Assembly (NCBI GenBank): GCA_035517775.1
Contig: DATIYF010000012.1
Coordinates: 1 to 64,000, forward strand
Length of the DNA stretch: 64,000 bases
Reading direction: 5' to 3'
Source: DATIYF01 sp035517775
GTDB lineage: Bacteria > Acidobacteriota > Terriglobia > Terriglobales > Acidobacteriaceae
In this document: positions 17,203-26,091 of the stretch, piece after piece
Position numbering within the stretch: the stretch's first letter is position 1
How the letters are laid out: each line of letters opens with the position of its first letter
The notes under the pieces: model-generated
The model's input: only the letters and a program-made list of their open reading frames with translations
Database searches by the model: none
What the model was told of the DNA's origin: nothing
Program-made: the position numbers and the translations under genes

Positions 17203-18017
17203 GGGCGCGGGCGGAGCCGCCGCGCACGCTTTTGCCGGGCGCGCCTGTGCCCGAGAGAACAGTCTCTGCCGCCCGTACTGCAGCCTTACCTCCCTTGGCC
17301 GTGGCGGAAGCGGCGGCGGTTCCCTTGCCCGAGGTTGCTCCGGCGCAGGAAACAGAGCTCCTCGCCGATCTGTTCCATGCCCTGAGCCAGCCGCTAACCG
17401 CGCTGCGCTGCGCCCTCGAGCTTGCTCTCGATCCGAGGCGCACCCCCGGGCAGTGCCGCGAGGGGGCGCGCGCCGCGCTCGATCATGCCGAGCAGGTGGC
17501 GGCTTTGTGCGGCGGCATCCGGGCCCTGGTGGAAGCCGGGGACGGGGGCGAAAATCCGCAGGCCCTGGCGCTGGGGCGCATGCTGCGCGAATCGGTCGAA
17601 GACCTGCGCCCGCTGGCCGAGGAGCAGGGTGGCAGCCTGGTTCTGCGCGAGGCGCCGGCGCAGGGCTGGGTGCGGTTTGAACGGCAGCGGCTGCGCCAGG
17701 GGCTGTTTTGTCTGCTGGAGTATGCCCTGAATTCCGGCCCGGGCGCCCATATCACCGTTGACGCCGGCGAACAGGAAGACGAAGCGAAGGTGCAGGTGAC
17801 GGTATCGAGAGCTCAGGCCGCGGGGGAGCCTGCGGCAGAGGGCCTGGCCGGAGGGCAGAAAGAGCTTCAACGGCGGCTGGCGCTGGCCATTGCCCGCCGG
17901 CTGTTTGAGAGTGCAGGCGGGAAGTTGCAGGTGCGCCACCCGCGGGAAATTTTGCAGCTGGAGTTGAGTTTGCCGCTGCTGCGCATCGCCGAACCCCAGG
18001 GGCAAGGGCTCCTTTGA
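17199..18017 (+). CDS. Degenerate histidine-kinase-like protein
   Basis: A 272-residue soluble protein, overlapping the OmpR regulator by ATGA. A kinase-like dimerisation helix is visible (FHALSQPLTALRCALELAL; the His is present but the next Glu is Ala), then a vestigial ATPase fold. The N box reads LLEYALNS, with Tyr for the key Asn; the DxGxG motif is absent (VTVSRAQAAG in its place); the glycine lid is reduced. So ATP binding is unlikely. It could be a phosphatase, scaffold or phospho-acceptor for the regulator, like other pseudokinases. The N terminus (about 45 residues) is Ala/Pro-rich and disordered. No membrane segment. Confidence 0.7.
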   Translation: MRARAEPPRTLLPGAPVPERTVSAARTAALPPLAVAEAAAVPLPEVAPAQETELLADLFHALSQPLTALRCALELALDPRRTPGQCREGARAALDHAEQVAALCGGIRALVEAGDGGENPQALALGRMLRESVEDLRPLAEEQGGSLVLREAPAQGWVRFERQRLRQGLFCLLEYALNSGPGAHITVDAGEQEDEAKVQVTVSRAQAAGEPAAEGLAGGQKELQRRLALAIARRLFESAGGKLQVRHPREILQLELSLPLLRIAEPQGQGLL

Positions 18018-18188
18018 GTCAGGGAAACGGAGATCGCTCACGGCTCCCCGGCAGAAAACGCCTTCCAGGTTAGGTAGAGCTTTCCCGCTCGCCTGCCTAG
18101 TTTCCCCAATCGGGCACTTCTTGCCGGAAAAAGGAATTCTTAATCCGCAACTAATCGCCTTCTAAGCTTCCCCGGTTGAAATCAGCCC

Positions 18189-19376
18189 ATGACCACTTTA
18201 CCCATGCTGAGCGGCGGAGGCGTGCTGGTGGCCAGCGCCAGCACCTCGCTGCGGGAGCAAGTGCGGCACAGCCTAGACGACCGGCGCTGGCCGGTGCAGG
18301 AGGCCTGCGGCGGCGCCGACGCGCTGGTCAAGCTTGAAAGCGGCAATTGGCAGGTATTGTTTCTCGACCGCCGCCTGCCCGACCTCGATGCGGAAGAGTT
18401 AATCGAGATCATCAAGCGGCGTTTTCCTGGAATTGAGGTGGTGATGCTCGACTCGGGCGGCGGGGTGGCGCCGGCGGAGGCGAGCGGCGGCGGGTGGTTT
18501 GTGCCCTCGCTGCGCAGGACGAAGCCGGCCAACCATCCGGCTGCGGAAGCTGGGGCGGCGGATGGGGAAGCCGAGGATTGCCTCGACGTCCCGCCCCTGC
18601 CGGGCATGATCGGACAGGCGGAGGGGATGCAGCGCCTGTACCGGCTGGCGCGGCTGGTAGCGCCGCGCCCGACCACGGTGCTGATTCTCGGCCCCACCGG
18701 CAGCGGCAAGGAGCTAGTGGCGCGCGCCCTGCATCAGCTCAGCCCGCGGGCCGGGCGCCCGCTGGTGACGGTGAACTGCGCCGCCATTCCCGAGGCCCTG
18801 CTGGAGGCGGAGCTCTTCGGCTACGCCCGCGGCGCTTTCACCGGCGCGGTACAAGCCTCGGCGGGGCGCATCATGGCGGCCCAAGGCGGAACCCTGTTCC
18901 TCGATGAGGTGGGCGAGCTTCCGCTCAGCCTGCAGGCCAAGCTGCTGCGCTTTCTCGATCAGAAGGAGGTGCAGCGCCTGGGCAGCGCCGAGGCGGTTTC
19001 GATTGACGTGCGGGTGGTGGCCGCCACCAACGCTGACCTCGAAGGCCGGGTCGAGGCCGGCCGCTTTCGCCGCGATCTCTACTACCGTCTCTCCGCCTTC
19101 CCCTTGGAACTGCCGCCGCTGGCCGAGCGTTCCTGCGATCTCGCAGAACTGGCCGAGCACTTCCTGCGGCGCTTCACCGGGCCGCAGGGCGCGCCGCGGG
19201 TGGGCACCCAGGCCATGCGGCGGCTGGAGTCCCACCCCTGGGAAGGCAACGTGCGCGAGTTGCAGCAGGTGATGGAGCGGGCCGCCATTCTGGCCGAAGG
19301 GGCAGGTACCATTCTGCCCGCGCATCTCTATTTTCTGGGCGGCGAGCGCGCGCGGCCGGCGGGAGTGGAAGCTTGA
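18189..19376 (+). CDS. Sigma-54-interacting activator lacking a DNA-binding domain (FleQ/FlgR-like)
   Basis: A 395-residue protein: a degenerate receiver-like N terminus (about 10-90; VASAS replaces the acidic pair, LFLDRRLPD keeps an Asp, the conserved Lys is missing), then a complete AAA+ domain with Walker A GPTGSGKE near 169, GAFTGA near 215 for sigma-54 contact, Walker B GTLFLDEVGE and an arginine-rich sensor region. It stops after the AAA+ lid (ILPAHLYFLGG) with no Fis-type helix-turn-helix. Activators without that domain, such as H. pylori FlgR, work from solution. Position suggests the flagellar master regulator, upstream of an FlrB/FlrC-like pair. Confidence 0.85.
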   Translation: MTTLPMLSGGGVLVASASTSLREQVRHSLDDRRWPVQEACGGADALVKLESGNWQVLFLDRRLPDLDAEELIEIIKRRFPGIEVVMLDSGGGVAPAEASGGGWFVPSLRRTKPANHPAAEAGAADGEAEDCLDVPPLPGMIGQAEGMQRLYRLARLVAPRPTTVLILGPTGSGKELVARALHQLSPRAGRPLVTVNCAAIPEALLEAELFGYARGAFTGAVQASAGRIMAAQGGTLFLDEVGELPLSLQAKLLRFLDQKEVQRLGSAEAVSIDVRVVAATNADLEGRVEAGRFRRDLYYRLSAFPLELPPLAERSCDLAELAEHFLRRFTGPQGAPRVGTQAMRRLESHPWEGNVRELQQVMERAAILAEGAGTILPAHLYFLGGERARPAGVEA

Positions 19377-19416
19377 GAGGAATCTAAGCCGCCTGCCTGG
19401 CGGGCTGGCAGGCACC

Positions 19417-20697
19417 GTGCACACCTCGGGTTTCGTTATGTCCTCTGCCATGCAATCCGTTCCCCGCTTCGCGGAAAATCCCGCCTTCGACGAGCGCTTT
19501 CTGGCCCGCGCCTTCGCCTCCTTTTCCGAGGCGGCGGCGTCGCTGGAGCGCTCATATACCCAACTGCAGGCCGAGGTCGGGCGGCTGCGGCGCGAGCTCG
19601 AAAGCTCGAACCAGGATCTGGCCCGCAGCCTGGACGAAAACCGTGGCATGCGCCAGCGTCTGGACCATATTCTTGAAAGCCTTCCCTGCGGCGTGGTGGT
19701 CTCCGGTCCGCAGGGCGAAGTCCGGCTGGCCAATGCCGAGGCGCGGCGGCTGCTGGGCCTCGAGCCCGCATGCGAGCTGCGCCACCTGGAGCAGCTTGCC
19801 GGCTGGCAGGCGGCCTTGGCCGGGGTTCCAGCCGGGGGCGGCGAGCAGGTCTTTGGCGGCAGCCCCGCGGGTGGATGGGTGGCGCTGCGGCGCGCGCCGC
19901 TCGAGGCCATGCAGGGGGAGAGCGCCGTCTATATTTTGCGCGACGTGAGCGAGGCCCGCCGCCTGGAGCAGGAGCGGGAAGAGCTGCGGCGGCGGCAGGC
20001 CCTGGCCGATATGGCGGCCATGCTGGCGCATGAGATCCGCAACCCGCTGGCCAGCCTGGAGCTGTTTGCCGGCTTGTTGCTCGAATCCGGCCTGGAGGCC
20101 GAGGCGCAGCAGTTTGCCACCCAGCTGCAGGCCGGGCTGCGCACCCTAGCGGCCACGGTCAATAACGTGTTGCAGTTTCACAGCCAGAGCGCGCCCCAGC
20201 TGGTGCCGGTCGATCTGGGACGGCTGCTGACCTCCTCGGTGCAGTTTCTGGGCCCGCTGGCCGGCCAGGCCGGCGTACGTCTGGAGCTCGATCACCAGCT
20301 GGCGGGCATCGCGGTTGCGGGCGACCGCCACCGCCTGGAGCAGGTGCTGCTCAACCTGGCGCTGAATGCCTTCCGTTTCATGCCCCGGGGAGGAGTGCTG
20401 CGCATCGCCGGCGGCCTGGCGCGGAAAGATGCGGCGGCCGCCGGGCCGGCCGGCGAGGCGCGGAACCCGGACAGGGTTGAGGTCGAAATCTCCGATACCG
20501 GCGCGGGCATCGCGGAGGCAGATTTAGCGCGCATCTTTGAGCCTGGCTTCACCACCCGCCCGGGCAGCCCCGGTCTGGGCCTGGCGGTGTGCCGCGCGGT
20601 CATGGAGCAGCATGGCGGCCGCATCGGCGCCCGCAGCCAGCCGGGATCGGGGACCACCTTCCTGCTGGAATTTCCTTACCTGGGAGCCGGCCGATGA
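19417..20697 (+). CDS. flrB-like: Soluble PAS-type sensor kinase, FlrB/FleS-like
   Basis: A 426-residue protein from GTG 19417, or 419 from ATG 19438; neither has a good ribosome site. It has an N-terminal coiled coil (about 35-75), a PAS-like region (LESLPCGVVVSGPQGEVRLA), HisKA with His in MLAHEIRNPLASLELF near 202, and an HATPase with N box LLNLALNAFRF, DTGAGIAEADL and GLGLAVCRA. No membrane segment, as in FlrB/FleS. It phosphorylates the sigma-54 regulator encoded next, whose start overlaps its stop (ATGA). It should set the middle-class flagellar checkpoint. Confidence 0.9.
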   Translation: MHTSGFVMSSAMQSVPRFAENPAFDERFLARAFASFSEAAASLERSYTQLQAEVGRLRRELESSNQDLARSLDENRGMRQRLDHILESLPCGVVVSGPQGEVRLANAEARRLLGLEPACELRHLEQLAGWQAALAGVPAGGGEQVFGGSPAGGWVALRRAPLEAMQGESAVYILRDVSEARRLEQEREELRRRQALADMAAMLAHEIRNPLASLELFAGLLLESGLEAEAQQFATQLQAGLRTLAATVNNVLQFHSQSAPQLVPVDLGRLLTSSVQFLGPLAGQAGVRLELDHQLAGIAVAGDRHRLEQVLLNLALNAFRFMPRGGVLRIAGGLARKDAAAAGPAGEARNPDRVEVEISDTGAGIAEADLARIFEPGFTTRPGSPGLGLAVCRAVMEQHGGRIGARSQPGSGTTFLLEFPYLGAGR

Positions 20698-22166
20698 GCA
20701 CAGGCATCACCGAACCCGCGCCCGCCTTCGCGGCCGCCGCGGGCAAACCCGCCAGCCACCCCGCCGTCCCCGGCCCGGTGTTGCTGGTGGATGATGAGCC
20801 GGGCATGCGGGCGGCGCTGGCGGCGAGCTTCCGCCATCATGGCTGGCAGGTGGAGACCGCTTGCGGGGTGAGCGACGCGGTGGCCTGCTTCCGCCGCCGC
20901 TTTCATCCTCTGGTGGTGACCGACATGCGCATGCCTGACGGCGACGGCTTTGCCGTGATGCGCGAGGTGCGCTCGCTGGCGCCGCAGACGGCGGTGATTC
21001 TGCTGACCGCCTTTGCCAGCGTGCCCGACGCGGTGGCGGCCATGAAGAGCGGGGCCTGCGACTACCTGACCAAGCCGGTGGCCTTCGAGCCGCTGCAGCA
21101 GGCGGCGCGCCGGGTGCTCGAGCGCAGCGCGCTTCCCGCCGGCGAAGGCGAGCTGGTGGGGCACTCTGCGCTGTGGCTGCGCGCCCTCGCCCGCGCCCGG
21201 CAGGCGGCGGCGAGCGACGCCGACGTGCTCATTCAGGCCGAGAGCGGCACCGGCAAAGAGCTGGTCGCCCGCCTCATCCATCGCCTGAGCCCGCGCCGCG
21301 CCCGCCCCTTTGTCGCCATCAACTGCGCCGCCTTTCCTGAATCGCTGCTCGAGAGCGAGCTCTTCGGCCATACCAAAGGGGCCTTCACCGGCGCCCTGGC
21401 CTCGAAGCCGGGCAAATTTGAACTGGCCCACGGCGGCACCCTGCTGCTCGATGAAGTCGGCGAAATGCCCCTGGCGCTGCAGCCCAAGCTGCTGCGCGCC
21501 CTGCAGGAGCGCGAGTTCGACCGCCTGGGAGACACGCGGGCGGTAAAGGTGGATATCCGCATCCTGGCCACCACCAACCGTCTGCTCGAAACCATGGTCC
21601 GGGAAGGCGGCTTCCGCGCCGATCTTTACTACCGGCTGAAGGTAATCCCGCTCTCGCTTCCGCCCTTGCGCGAGCGGCCCGAGGACATCGCCGAGCTGGC
21701 CGCGCACTTTGCCCGCCTCTATGCCCCGGCCGGGGCCGCGCCCCGCCTGGCGCCCGAGTTGGTGGCACGCCTCGAAGAGCACGCCTGGCCGGGCAACGTG
21801 CGCGAGCTGGCCAATCTGATGCGCCGCGCCGTGGCCTGGTCAGGGGGCGAGATCGGGCCGGAGGCGCTTGCGCCCGAAGACCTGCCGGGCTTCGCCGGTG
21901 AACCGGGCGGAACAGAACCGCCCGACCGGCAGAAAAGAAGCCAAGAAAAACTCGATTGCCTGCGGGCCGGGCTGTCGCTCGAGCAGATGGAGCGCCGCCT
22001 GCTTGAGGTCACGCTCGAGGCCACCGCCGGCAACCGCTCGCGCGCCGCCCAGATGCTGGGGGTGAGCCTGCGCACGGTGCGCAACAAGATTCGCGGCTAT
22101 GGCCTGCCCCCGCGGCGCAGTTACGGCCGCAGCGCGGAGGCCAGCGGAGAGGACCCATGTCCATGA
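20694..22166 (+). CDS. flrC-like: Sigma-54-dependent response regulator, FlrC/FleR-like
   Basis: A 490-residue NtrC-type regulator. The start at 20694 overlaps the kinase stop codon; the frame is open further upstream but homology begins after here. Receiver: acidic pair in LLVDDEPG, phospho-Asp in VVTDMRMPDGDG near 76, Lys in YLTKPV. AAA+: Walker A AESGTGKE near 182, GAFTGA near 229, GTLLLDEVGEM. Fis-type HTH: NRSRAAQMLGVSLRTVRNKI near 446. It should activate sigma-54 promoters of hook/basal-body genes such as those before flgF and fliL. Its end overlaps flgB by ten bases. Confidence 0.92.
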   Translation: MSTGITEPAPAFAAAAGKPASHPAVPGPVLLVDDEPGMRAALAASFRHHGWQVETACGVSDAVACFRRRFHPLVVTDMRMPDGDGFAVMREVRSLAPQTAVILLTAFASVPDAVAAMKSGACDYLTKPVAFEPLQQAARRVLERSALPAGEGELVGHSALWLRALARARQAAASDADVLIQAESGTGKELVARLIHRLSPRRARPFVAINCAAFPESLLESELFGHTKGAFTGALASKPGKFELAHGGTLLLDEVGEMPLALQPKLLRALQEREFDRLGDTRAVKVDIRILATTNRLLETMVREGGFRADLYYRLKVIPLSLPPLRERPEDIAELAAHFARLYAPAGAAPRLAPELVARLEEHAWPGNVRELANLMRRAVAWSGGEIGPEALAPEDLPGFAGEPGGTEPPDRQKRSQEKLDCLRAGLSLEQMERRLLEVTLEATAGNRSRAAQMLGVSLRTVRNKIRGYGLPPRRSYGRSAEASGEDPCP

Positions 22167-22543
22167 TTGACATGCCGCAAGTGGCGGTGCTTGGCCACTT
22201 TCTCGATCTGGCGGCGGAGCGGGCCGGGCTGCTGGGCTCGAACCTGGCCAACGTGGATACCCCCGGCTACCGCGCCTTAGACATGAATTTCCGAATCGAG
22301 TTCGCGCGCGCGCTCAGCCAGGATCCCGCCCTCAACGGCGGCCTGGAATACGCGAGCTTCACCCCGGCGGTCCGCCCCGTGCGCGGCCTGATGACGCGTC
22401 CCGACGGCAACAACGTAAGTCTCGAGCGCGAAGGCCTGCTGCTCGCCGATACCCAGCTGCGCTATAACACCGCCATCGAACTGCTGCGCACCGATTTTCA
22501 TATGCTGGCCTCGGCCATCGCGGAGGGCAATGCCTCGTCATGA
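22157..22543 (+). CDS. flgB: Flagellar proximal rod protein FlgB
   Basis: A 128-residue rod protein with the family N-terminal signature SNLANVDTPGYRALDMNFR (about residues 29-47) and a C-terminal heptad region (LRYNTAIELLRTDFHMLASAI). It is exported through the flagellar type III apparatus without a cleaved signal and forms the inner rod. Start ATG 22157, or 22163, within the end of the regulator gene; the ribosome site is GGAGAGGA. The stop overlaps flgC (ATGA). Confidence 0.95.
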   Translation: MSMIDMPQVAVLGHFLDLAAERAGLLGSNLANVDTPGYRALDMNFRIEFARALSQDPALNGGLEYASFTPAVRPVRGLMTRPDGNNVSLEREGLLLADTQLRYNTAIELLRTDFHMLASAIAEGNASS

Positions 22544-22992
22544 ACCTGTTCGGCATGCTCGAACTGAGCGGCTCGGCGCTGACCGCGGAGCGGGAGCGGG
22601 CCGAGGTGGTGACCAGCAACCTGGCCAACGCCGAGACCGCGCGCACCGCCCAGGGAGGTCCCTACCGCCGCCAGCTGGTGGTCTTCCGGGCCCAGCGCCT
22701 GGCCCGCTTTCCCCTGCAGCTGGCGAGCCTTTCCGGGGCCCCGGTCCTGCCTCTGGCTGCCGGGCGCGGGGTCCGGGTGGCGCAGGTGGTGGCCGACCCT
22801 TCGCCTCCGGAGGAGCGCTACCAGCCGGGCAATCCCGATGCCGACGCCCGCGGCTACGTGGCCTATCCCAACGTCAACCCGGTCGCGGAGATGACCGACC
22901 TGCTGGGCGCGGTGCGGGCCTACGAGTTGAATGCCTCGGCGGTGGCCGCCACCAAGTCCATGATTCAGACCTCGCTCGATCTGCTGCGCTGA
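22540..22992 (+). CDS. flgC: Flagellar proximal rod protein FlgC
   Basis: A 150-residue rod protein with SNLANAETARTAQGGPYRR (about 27-45) and the conserved C-terminal block YVAYPNVNPVAEMTDLLGAV and YELNASAVAATKSMIQTSLDLL. Length is normal. It follows flgB with a four-base overlap and precedes fliE, the conserved flgB-flgC-fliE order. Confidence 0.96.
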   Translation: MNLFGMLELSGSALTAERERAEVVTSNLANAETARTAQGGPYRRQLVVFRAQRLARFPLQLASLSGAPVLPLAAGRGVRVAQVVADPSPPEERYQPGNPDADARGYVAYPNVNPVAEMTDLLGAVRAYELNASAVAATKSMIQTSLDLLR

Positions 22993-23036
22993 AGATGAGG
23001 GCGCGGGCGCGAGCCCCAGGCAAGAGGACATGAGCT

Positions 23037-23333
23037 ATGCCCAATCCGATTTCAAATCCTTCCCCCGCTCCCGTTGCGCCCGAGGCCGTCTCCACCAGCT
23101 CCGGGGGGCGCGCCTGGGGCTTTGTCGAGACCCTGCGCGGGGCCATGGACCAAGTCAGCCAGCTGCAGCAGACCGCCGACGCCAAGGTGGGGGCGCTGCT
23201 CGCAGGCAACGGCATGGATGTGCACAGCGCGCTGATCGCGGTGGAGAAGGCCGATCTGTCGTTTCAGCTGATGATGCAGGTGCGCAACAAGATCGTCTCC
23301 GCTTACCAGGAGATCTCCCGCATGCAGTTCTGA
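23037..23333 (+). CDS. fliE: Flagellar MS ring-rod junction protein FliE
   Basis: A 98-residue protein with the FliE C-terminal pattern: HSALIAVEKADLSFQLMMQV followed by RNKIVSAYQEISRMQF. It joins the rod to the FliF ring. The ATG at 23037 is preceded by AAGAGGAC; another ATG at 23030 is out of frame. Confidence 0.95.
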   Translation: MPNPISNPSPAPVAPEAVSTSSGGRAWGFVETLRGAMDQVSQLQQTADAKVGALLAGNGMDVHSALIAVEKADLSFQLMMQVRNKIVSAYQEISRMQF

Positions 23334-23473
23334 GGTTGCGGCGCGGGGGCCGCGCGGGGCAAGGGCAATCGCGACAAAGAGGCGGCCGGAACCCCAGGGC
23401 GGGAACCCCAGGGCGGGAACCATAGGACCGGGAAAAAGGCCGCACCGGACCGGAGGAAATCTAGGAGACCTGC
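23334..23473 (+). repeat. fliE-fliF spacer with short tandem repeats
   Basis: The 140-base gap has two and a half copies of a 14-base unit (ggaaccccagggcg) around 23389-23421. No promoter or terminator is clear. The ribosome site GGAGACC for fliF is at its end. Confidence 0.5.
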
Positions 23474-25069
23474 TTGGAAGCACCCAAATCATTTGGCCAG
23501 GCGCTCGAGCAGGCGGGGCAGATGCTCTCTGGCCTCAGCTTTGGCCAGCGGCTGCTGCTCGCAGGCGGCGCCCTGCTGGTGGGGGCGACGCTGTGGGTGT
23601 TTGTGGCGCTGCTCGGCAAGCCCAGGTTCGTCACCTTGTACTCGGGTCTGCGGCCGGAAGAGGCGCAGGAGCTGGCCGGGCGGCTGGCGGCCAAAAACAT
23701 CACTTATCAGCTCTCGCCCGACGGCAGCAGCCTGCTGGTGCCCGAAGACCAGCTCGACGCCAGCCGGCTGGAGACGGCGGCCCAGGGGCTGCCGCGCAAC
23801 GCCCGGCTGGGCTTTGAGCTGTTCGACACTCCCAACTGGGCGGGCTCGGACTTCACCGAGAAGGTGAACTACCAGCGCGCGCTCGAAGGCGAGCTGGAGC
23901 GCACGCTCGAGACTTTGAGCGAGGTGGAGGCGGCGCGCGTGCATCTGGTCTTGCCGCGCGAATCGCTGTACAGCGAGCAGGAGACCCCGGCCAAGGCCGC
24001 GGTCATCCTGAAGACCCGCGGCGGCGTGCTCTCCGAGCAGGCGCAGACGGCGATTCCGCAACTGGTGGCGAGCGCGGTCGAGGGACTGAGCCCGCAGAAC
24101 GTCACCGTGGTGGATGCCGACACCAACGCGCCCCTGGTCCGCCCGCGCGGCCCGGGCGAGGGCTCCTTCGAGCTCGACAGCGAGCTTTCGAAATCCCTGG
24201 TACAGACTCTCGAGCCGGTGGTGGGCGCCGGCCACGTGCGCGCCAGCGTACACGTCGAGTACGATCTCAGCAGCAGCGACAATACCGAAGAGGTCTACGA
24301 CCCGAAGACCACCGCCCCCCTGACGGCGCAGAAATCGGAGGAGACGGCGAACGGGGGAGCGCCTGCGGGCGTGCCCGGCACCGCCAGCAACGTTCCGGGC
24401 AGCACGGCCGCCACGGTAACGGTCAACGGCGAAAACGAGTCTTCGCGCTCGGAGAGCACGACCTACGCGGTGAGCAAGACGGTGCGCCACACCAGCGAGC
24501 CTCCGGGAAGGATCAAGCGCATTGCCGCCGCGGTGCTGGTGGATGATGCCAGTGAGACCACTCAGTCCGGAGGTAAAACCGCCATCACCCGGCGCAAGCG
24601 CACGCCCGAGGAGATGAAGCAGATCCAGCAACTGGCGGCCGCGGCCATTGGCCTCGATCCCCAGCGCGGCGATCTGCTCTCCATCGAGAATCTCACCTTC
24701 GAGCAGTTGCCGGCGGAAACCCCGGTTCCGCCCACCTGGCTCGAGCGCATCCGCAAGCTGCTTTCCGGCTGGGCGTGGCTGCTGCGCTATGCCGGCATCG
24801 CCGCCCTGTTCCTGATCGTCTATCTGCTGATTCTGCGGCCGGTCAAGCGGCAGGTAGTGTCCGCCTTCCGCGAGCTGCCGGCACGTGTGGCGCGCTCCAC
24901 GAAAGAGTTGGGGAGAGCTGCGGCCGCGGTTGAAATCGAGCTGCCTGAAGGCAGCGAGCAGGACCGCCGGGCCGCCACCCTCAAGAAACAACTGACCGAG
25001 AAGATCAAGAGCGAGCCGGCGGCGGCGGGCCGGCTGGTGCAGAGCTGGATCAAAGAAACTGGGCGGTGA
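23474..25069 (+). CDS. fliF: Flagellar MS-ring protein FliF
   Basis: A 531-residue inner-membrane ring protein starting at TTG 23474 after AGGAGACCTGC. TM1 is about 27-47 (LLAGGALLVGATLWVFVALL) and TM2 about 437-458 (LRYAGIAALFLIVYLLIL). Between them lie two ring-building motifs and an Asn/Ser/Thr-rich loop. The cytoplasmic tail (KKQLTEKIKSEPAAAGRLVQ) is the FliG-binding segment. Length is typical. Its stop overlaps fliG (GTGA). Confidence 0.96.
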   Translation: MEAPKSFGQALEQAGQMLSGLSFGQRLLLAGGALLVGATLWVFVALLGKPRFVTLYSGLRPEEAQELAGRLAAKNITYQLSPDGSSLLVPEDQLDASRLETAAQGLPRNARLGFELFDTPNWAGSDFTEKVNYQRALEGELERTLETLSEVEAARVHLVLPRESLYSEQETPAKAAVILKTRGGVLSEQAQTAIPQLVASAVEGLSPQNVTVVDADTNAPLVRPRGPGEGSFELDSELSKSLVQTLEPVVGAGHVRASVHVEYDLSSSDNTEEVYDPKTTAPLTAQKSEETANGGAPAGVPGTASNVPGSTAATVTVNGENESSRSESTTYAVSKTVRHTSEPPGRIKRIAAAVLVDDASETTQSGGKTAITRRKRTPEEMKQIQQLAAAAIGLDPQRGDLLSIENLTFEQLPAETPVPPTWLERIRKLLSGWAWLLRYAGIAALFLIVYLLILRPVKRQVVSAFRELPARVARSTKELGRAAAAVEIELPEGSEQDRRAATLKKQLTEKIKSEPAAAGRLVQSWIKETGR

Positions 25070-26091
25070 ACCCTCCGGCACAAGGCGGCGCACCCAGCGG
25101 CATGCGCAAGGCCGCCATCCTGTTAGTGTTGCTCGGCGAAGACGCGGCCAGCGATATCTACCGCCAGCTACCCGAGACCGATGTCGAGCGCCTGACCCAG
25201 GAGATTGCCGAGCTGGAATACGTGGACCCCCAGGGCGCGCTCGACGTGCTCGAGGAATTTCACCGCATGGCCCTGACCCAGGACTATCTGGCCCAGGGCG
25301 GCACCGACTACGCCAAGAAACTTCTGGTCAAGGCGTTTGGCGAAGACGGGGCGCGGCAGCTGCTGCAGCAGGTCACGCTGGCGGCGGAGATGAGCGCCAG
25401 CAAACTGGATTCCCTGCAAAAAGCCGATCCCCAGCAGCTGGCCAAGTTTCTCGAGGCGGAGCATCCCCAGACCATCGCGCTGATTCTGGCCCACCTCGAT
25501 CCCAAGCAGGCCTCGATCCTGCTCATGCGCTTTCCCGAGACCCTGCGCGCGGAAGCGGTGCGCCGCCTGGCCCAGCTGCGGCAGTTCTCTCCCGAAATCG
25601 CGCAGCGGGTCTCGATGGCGCTGCACAAGCGCATCGAGGCGCTGGGCGAGCAGCACCGCCGCGCCTACGCCGGGGTGCAGGGTGTGGCCGACCTGCTCAA
25701 CCGCATGGACCCGCTTACTACCAAGACCATTCTTGAAACCATCGAGAAAGACGATCCCAAGCTGGCGCTGGGCATCCGCAACATGATGTTCACCTTCCAG
25801 GACCTGCTGGGCGTTCCCGAAGCCGGCATCCGCGAGATTCTGGGAAATCTGGACAAGAAAACTCTTGCCATGGCGCTACGCGGGGCCACCGAAGAGCTGA
25901 AGAATTTCATCTTCAAGAGCATGTCCTCGCGGGCGGTCGAGATGCTGAAAGAAGACATGGAAATCCTCGGGCCGGTGCGCGCGCGCGACGTGACCAAGGC
26001 GCAACAGGAGGCGGTGGCGGTGGCGCGCAAGCTGGAATCGGAGGGCAAGATCAGCCTGGGAGCGGAAGCGGAAGATGAGTACGTCGTATAG
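25066..26091 (+). CDS. fliG: Flagellar motor switch protein FliG
   Basis: A 341-residue rotor protein from GTG 25066, overlapping the fliF stop. It carries the EHPQTIALILAHL motif (near 129) of the middle armadillo domain, a second armadillo segment (ILETIEKDDPKLALGIRNMM), and the C-terminal torque helix region (FTFQDLLGVPEAGIREILG, DKKTLAMALRGA). Charged residues that contact the MotA loop are present. Overlaps fliH by 17 bases. Confidence 0.97.
   Translation: MNPPAQGGAPSGMRKAAILLVLLGEDAASDIYRQLPETDVERLTQEIAELEYVDPQGALDVLEEFHRMALTQDYLAQGGTDYAKKLLVKAFGEDGARQLLQQVTLAAEMSASKLDSLQKADPQQLAKFLEAEHPQTIALILAHLDPKQASILLMRFPETLRAEAVRRLAQLRQFSPEIAQRVSMALHKRIEALGEQHRRAYAGVQGVADLLNRMDPLTTKTILETIEKDDPKLALGIRNMMFTFQDLLGVPEAGIREILGNLDKKTLAMALRGATEELKNFIFKSMSSRAVEMLKEDMEILGPVRARDVTKAQQEAVAVARKLESEGKISLGAEAEDEYVV

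Noticed and set aside
23489..25093. Long open frame antisense to fliF, and a similar one antisense to fliR-flhA (35655-37667)
   Set aside because: GC-rich codon bias creates long antisense frames; the proteins are Gln/Arg/His-rich with no recognisable domains, while the sense genes are certain.
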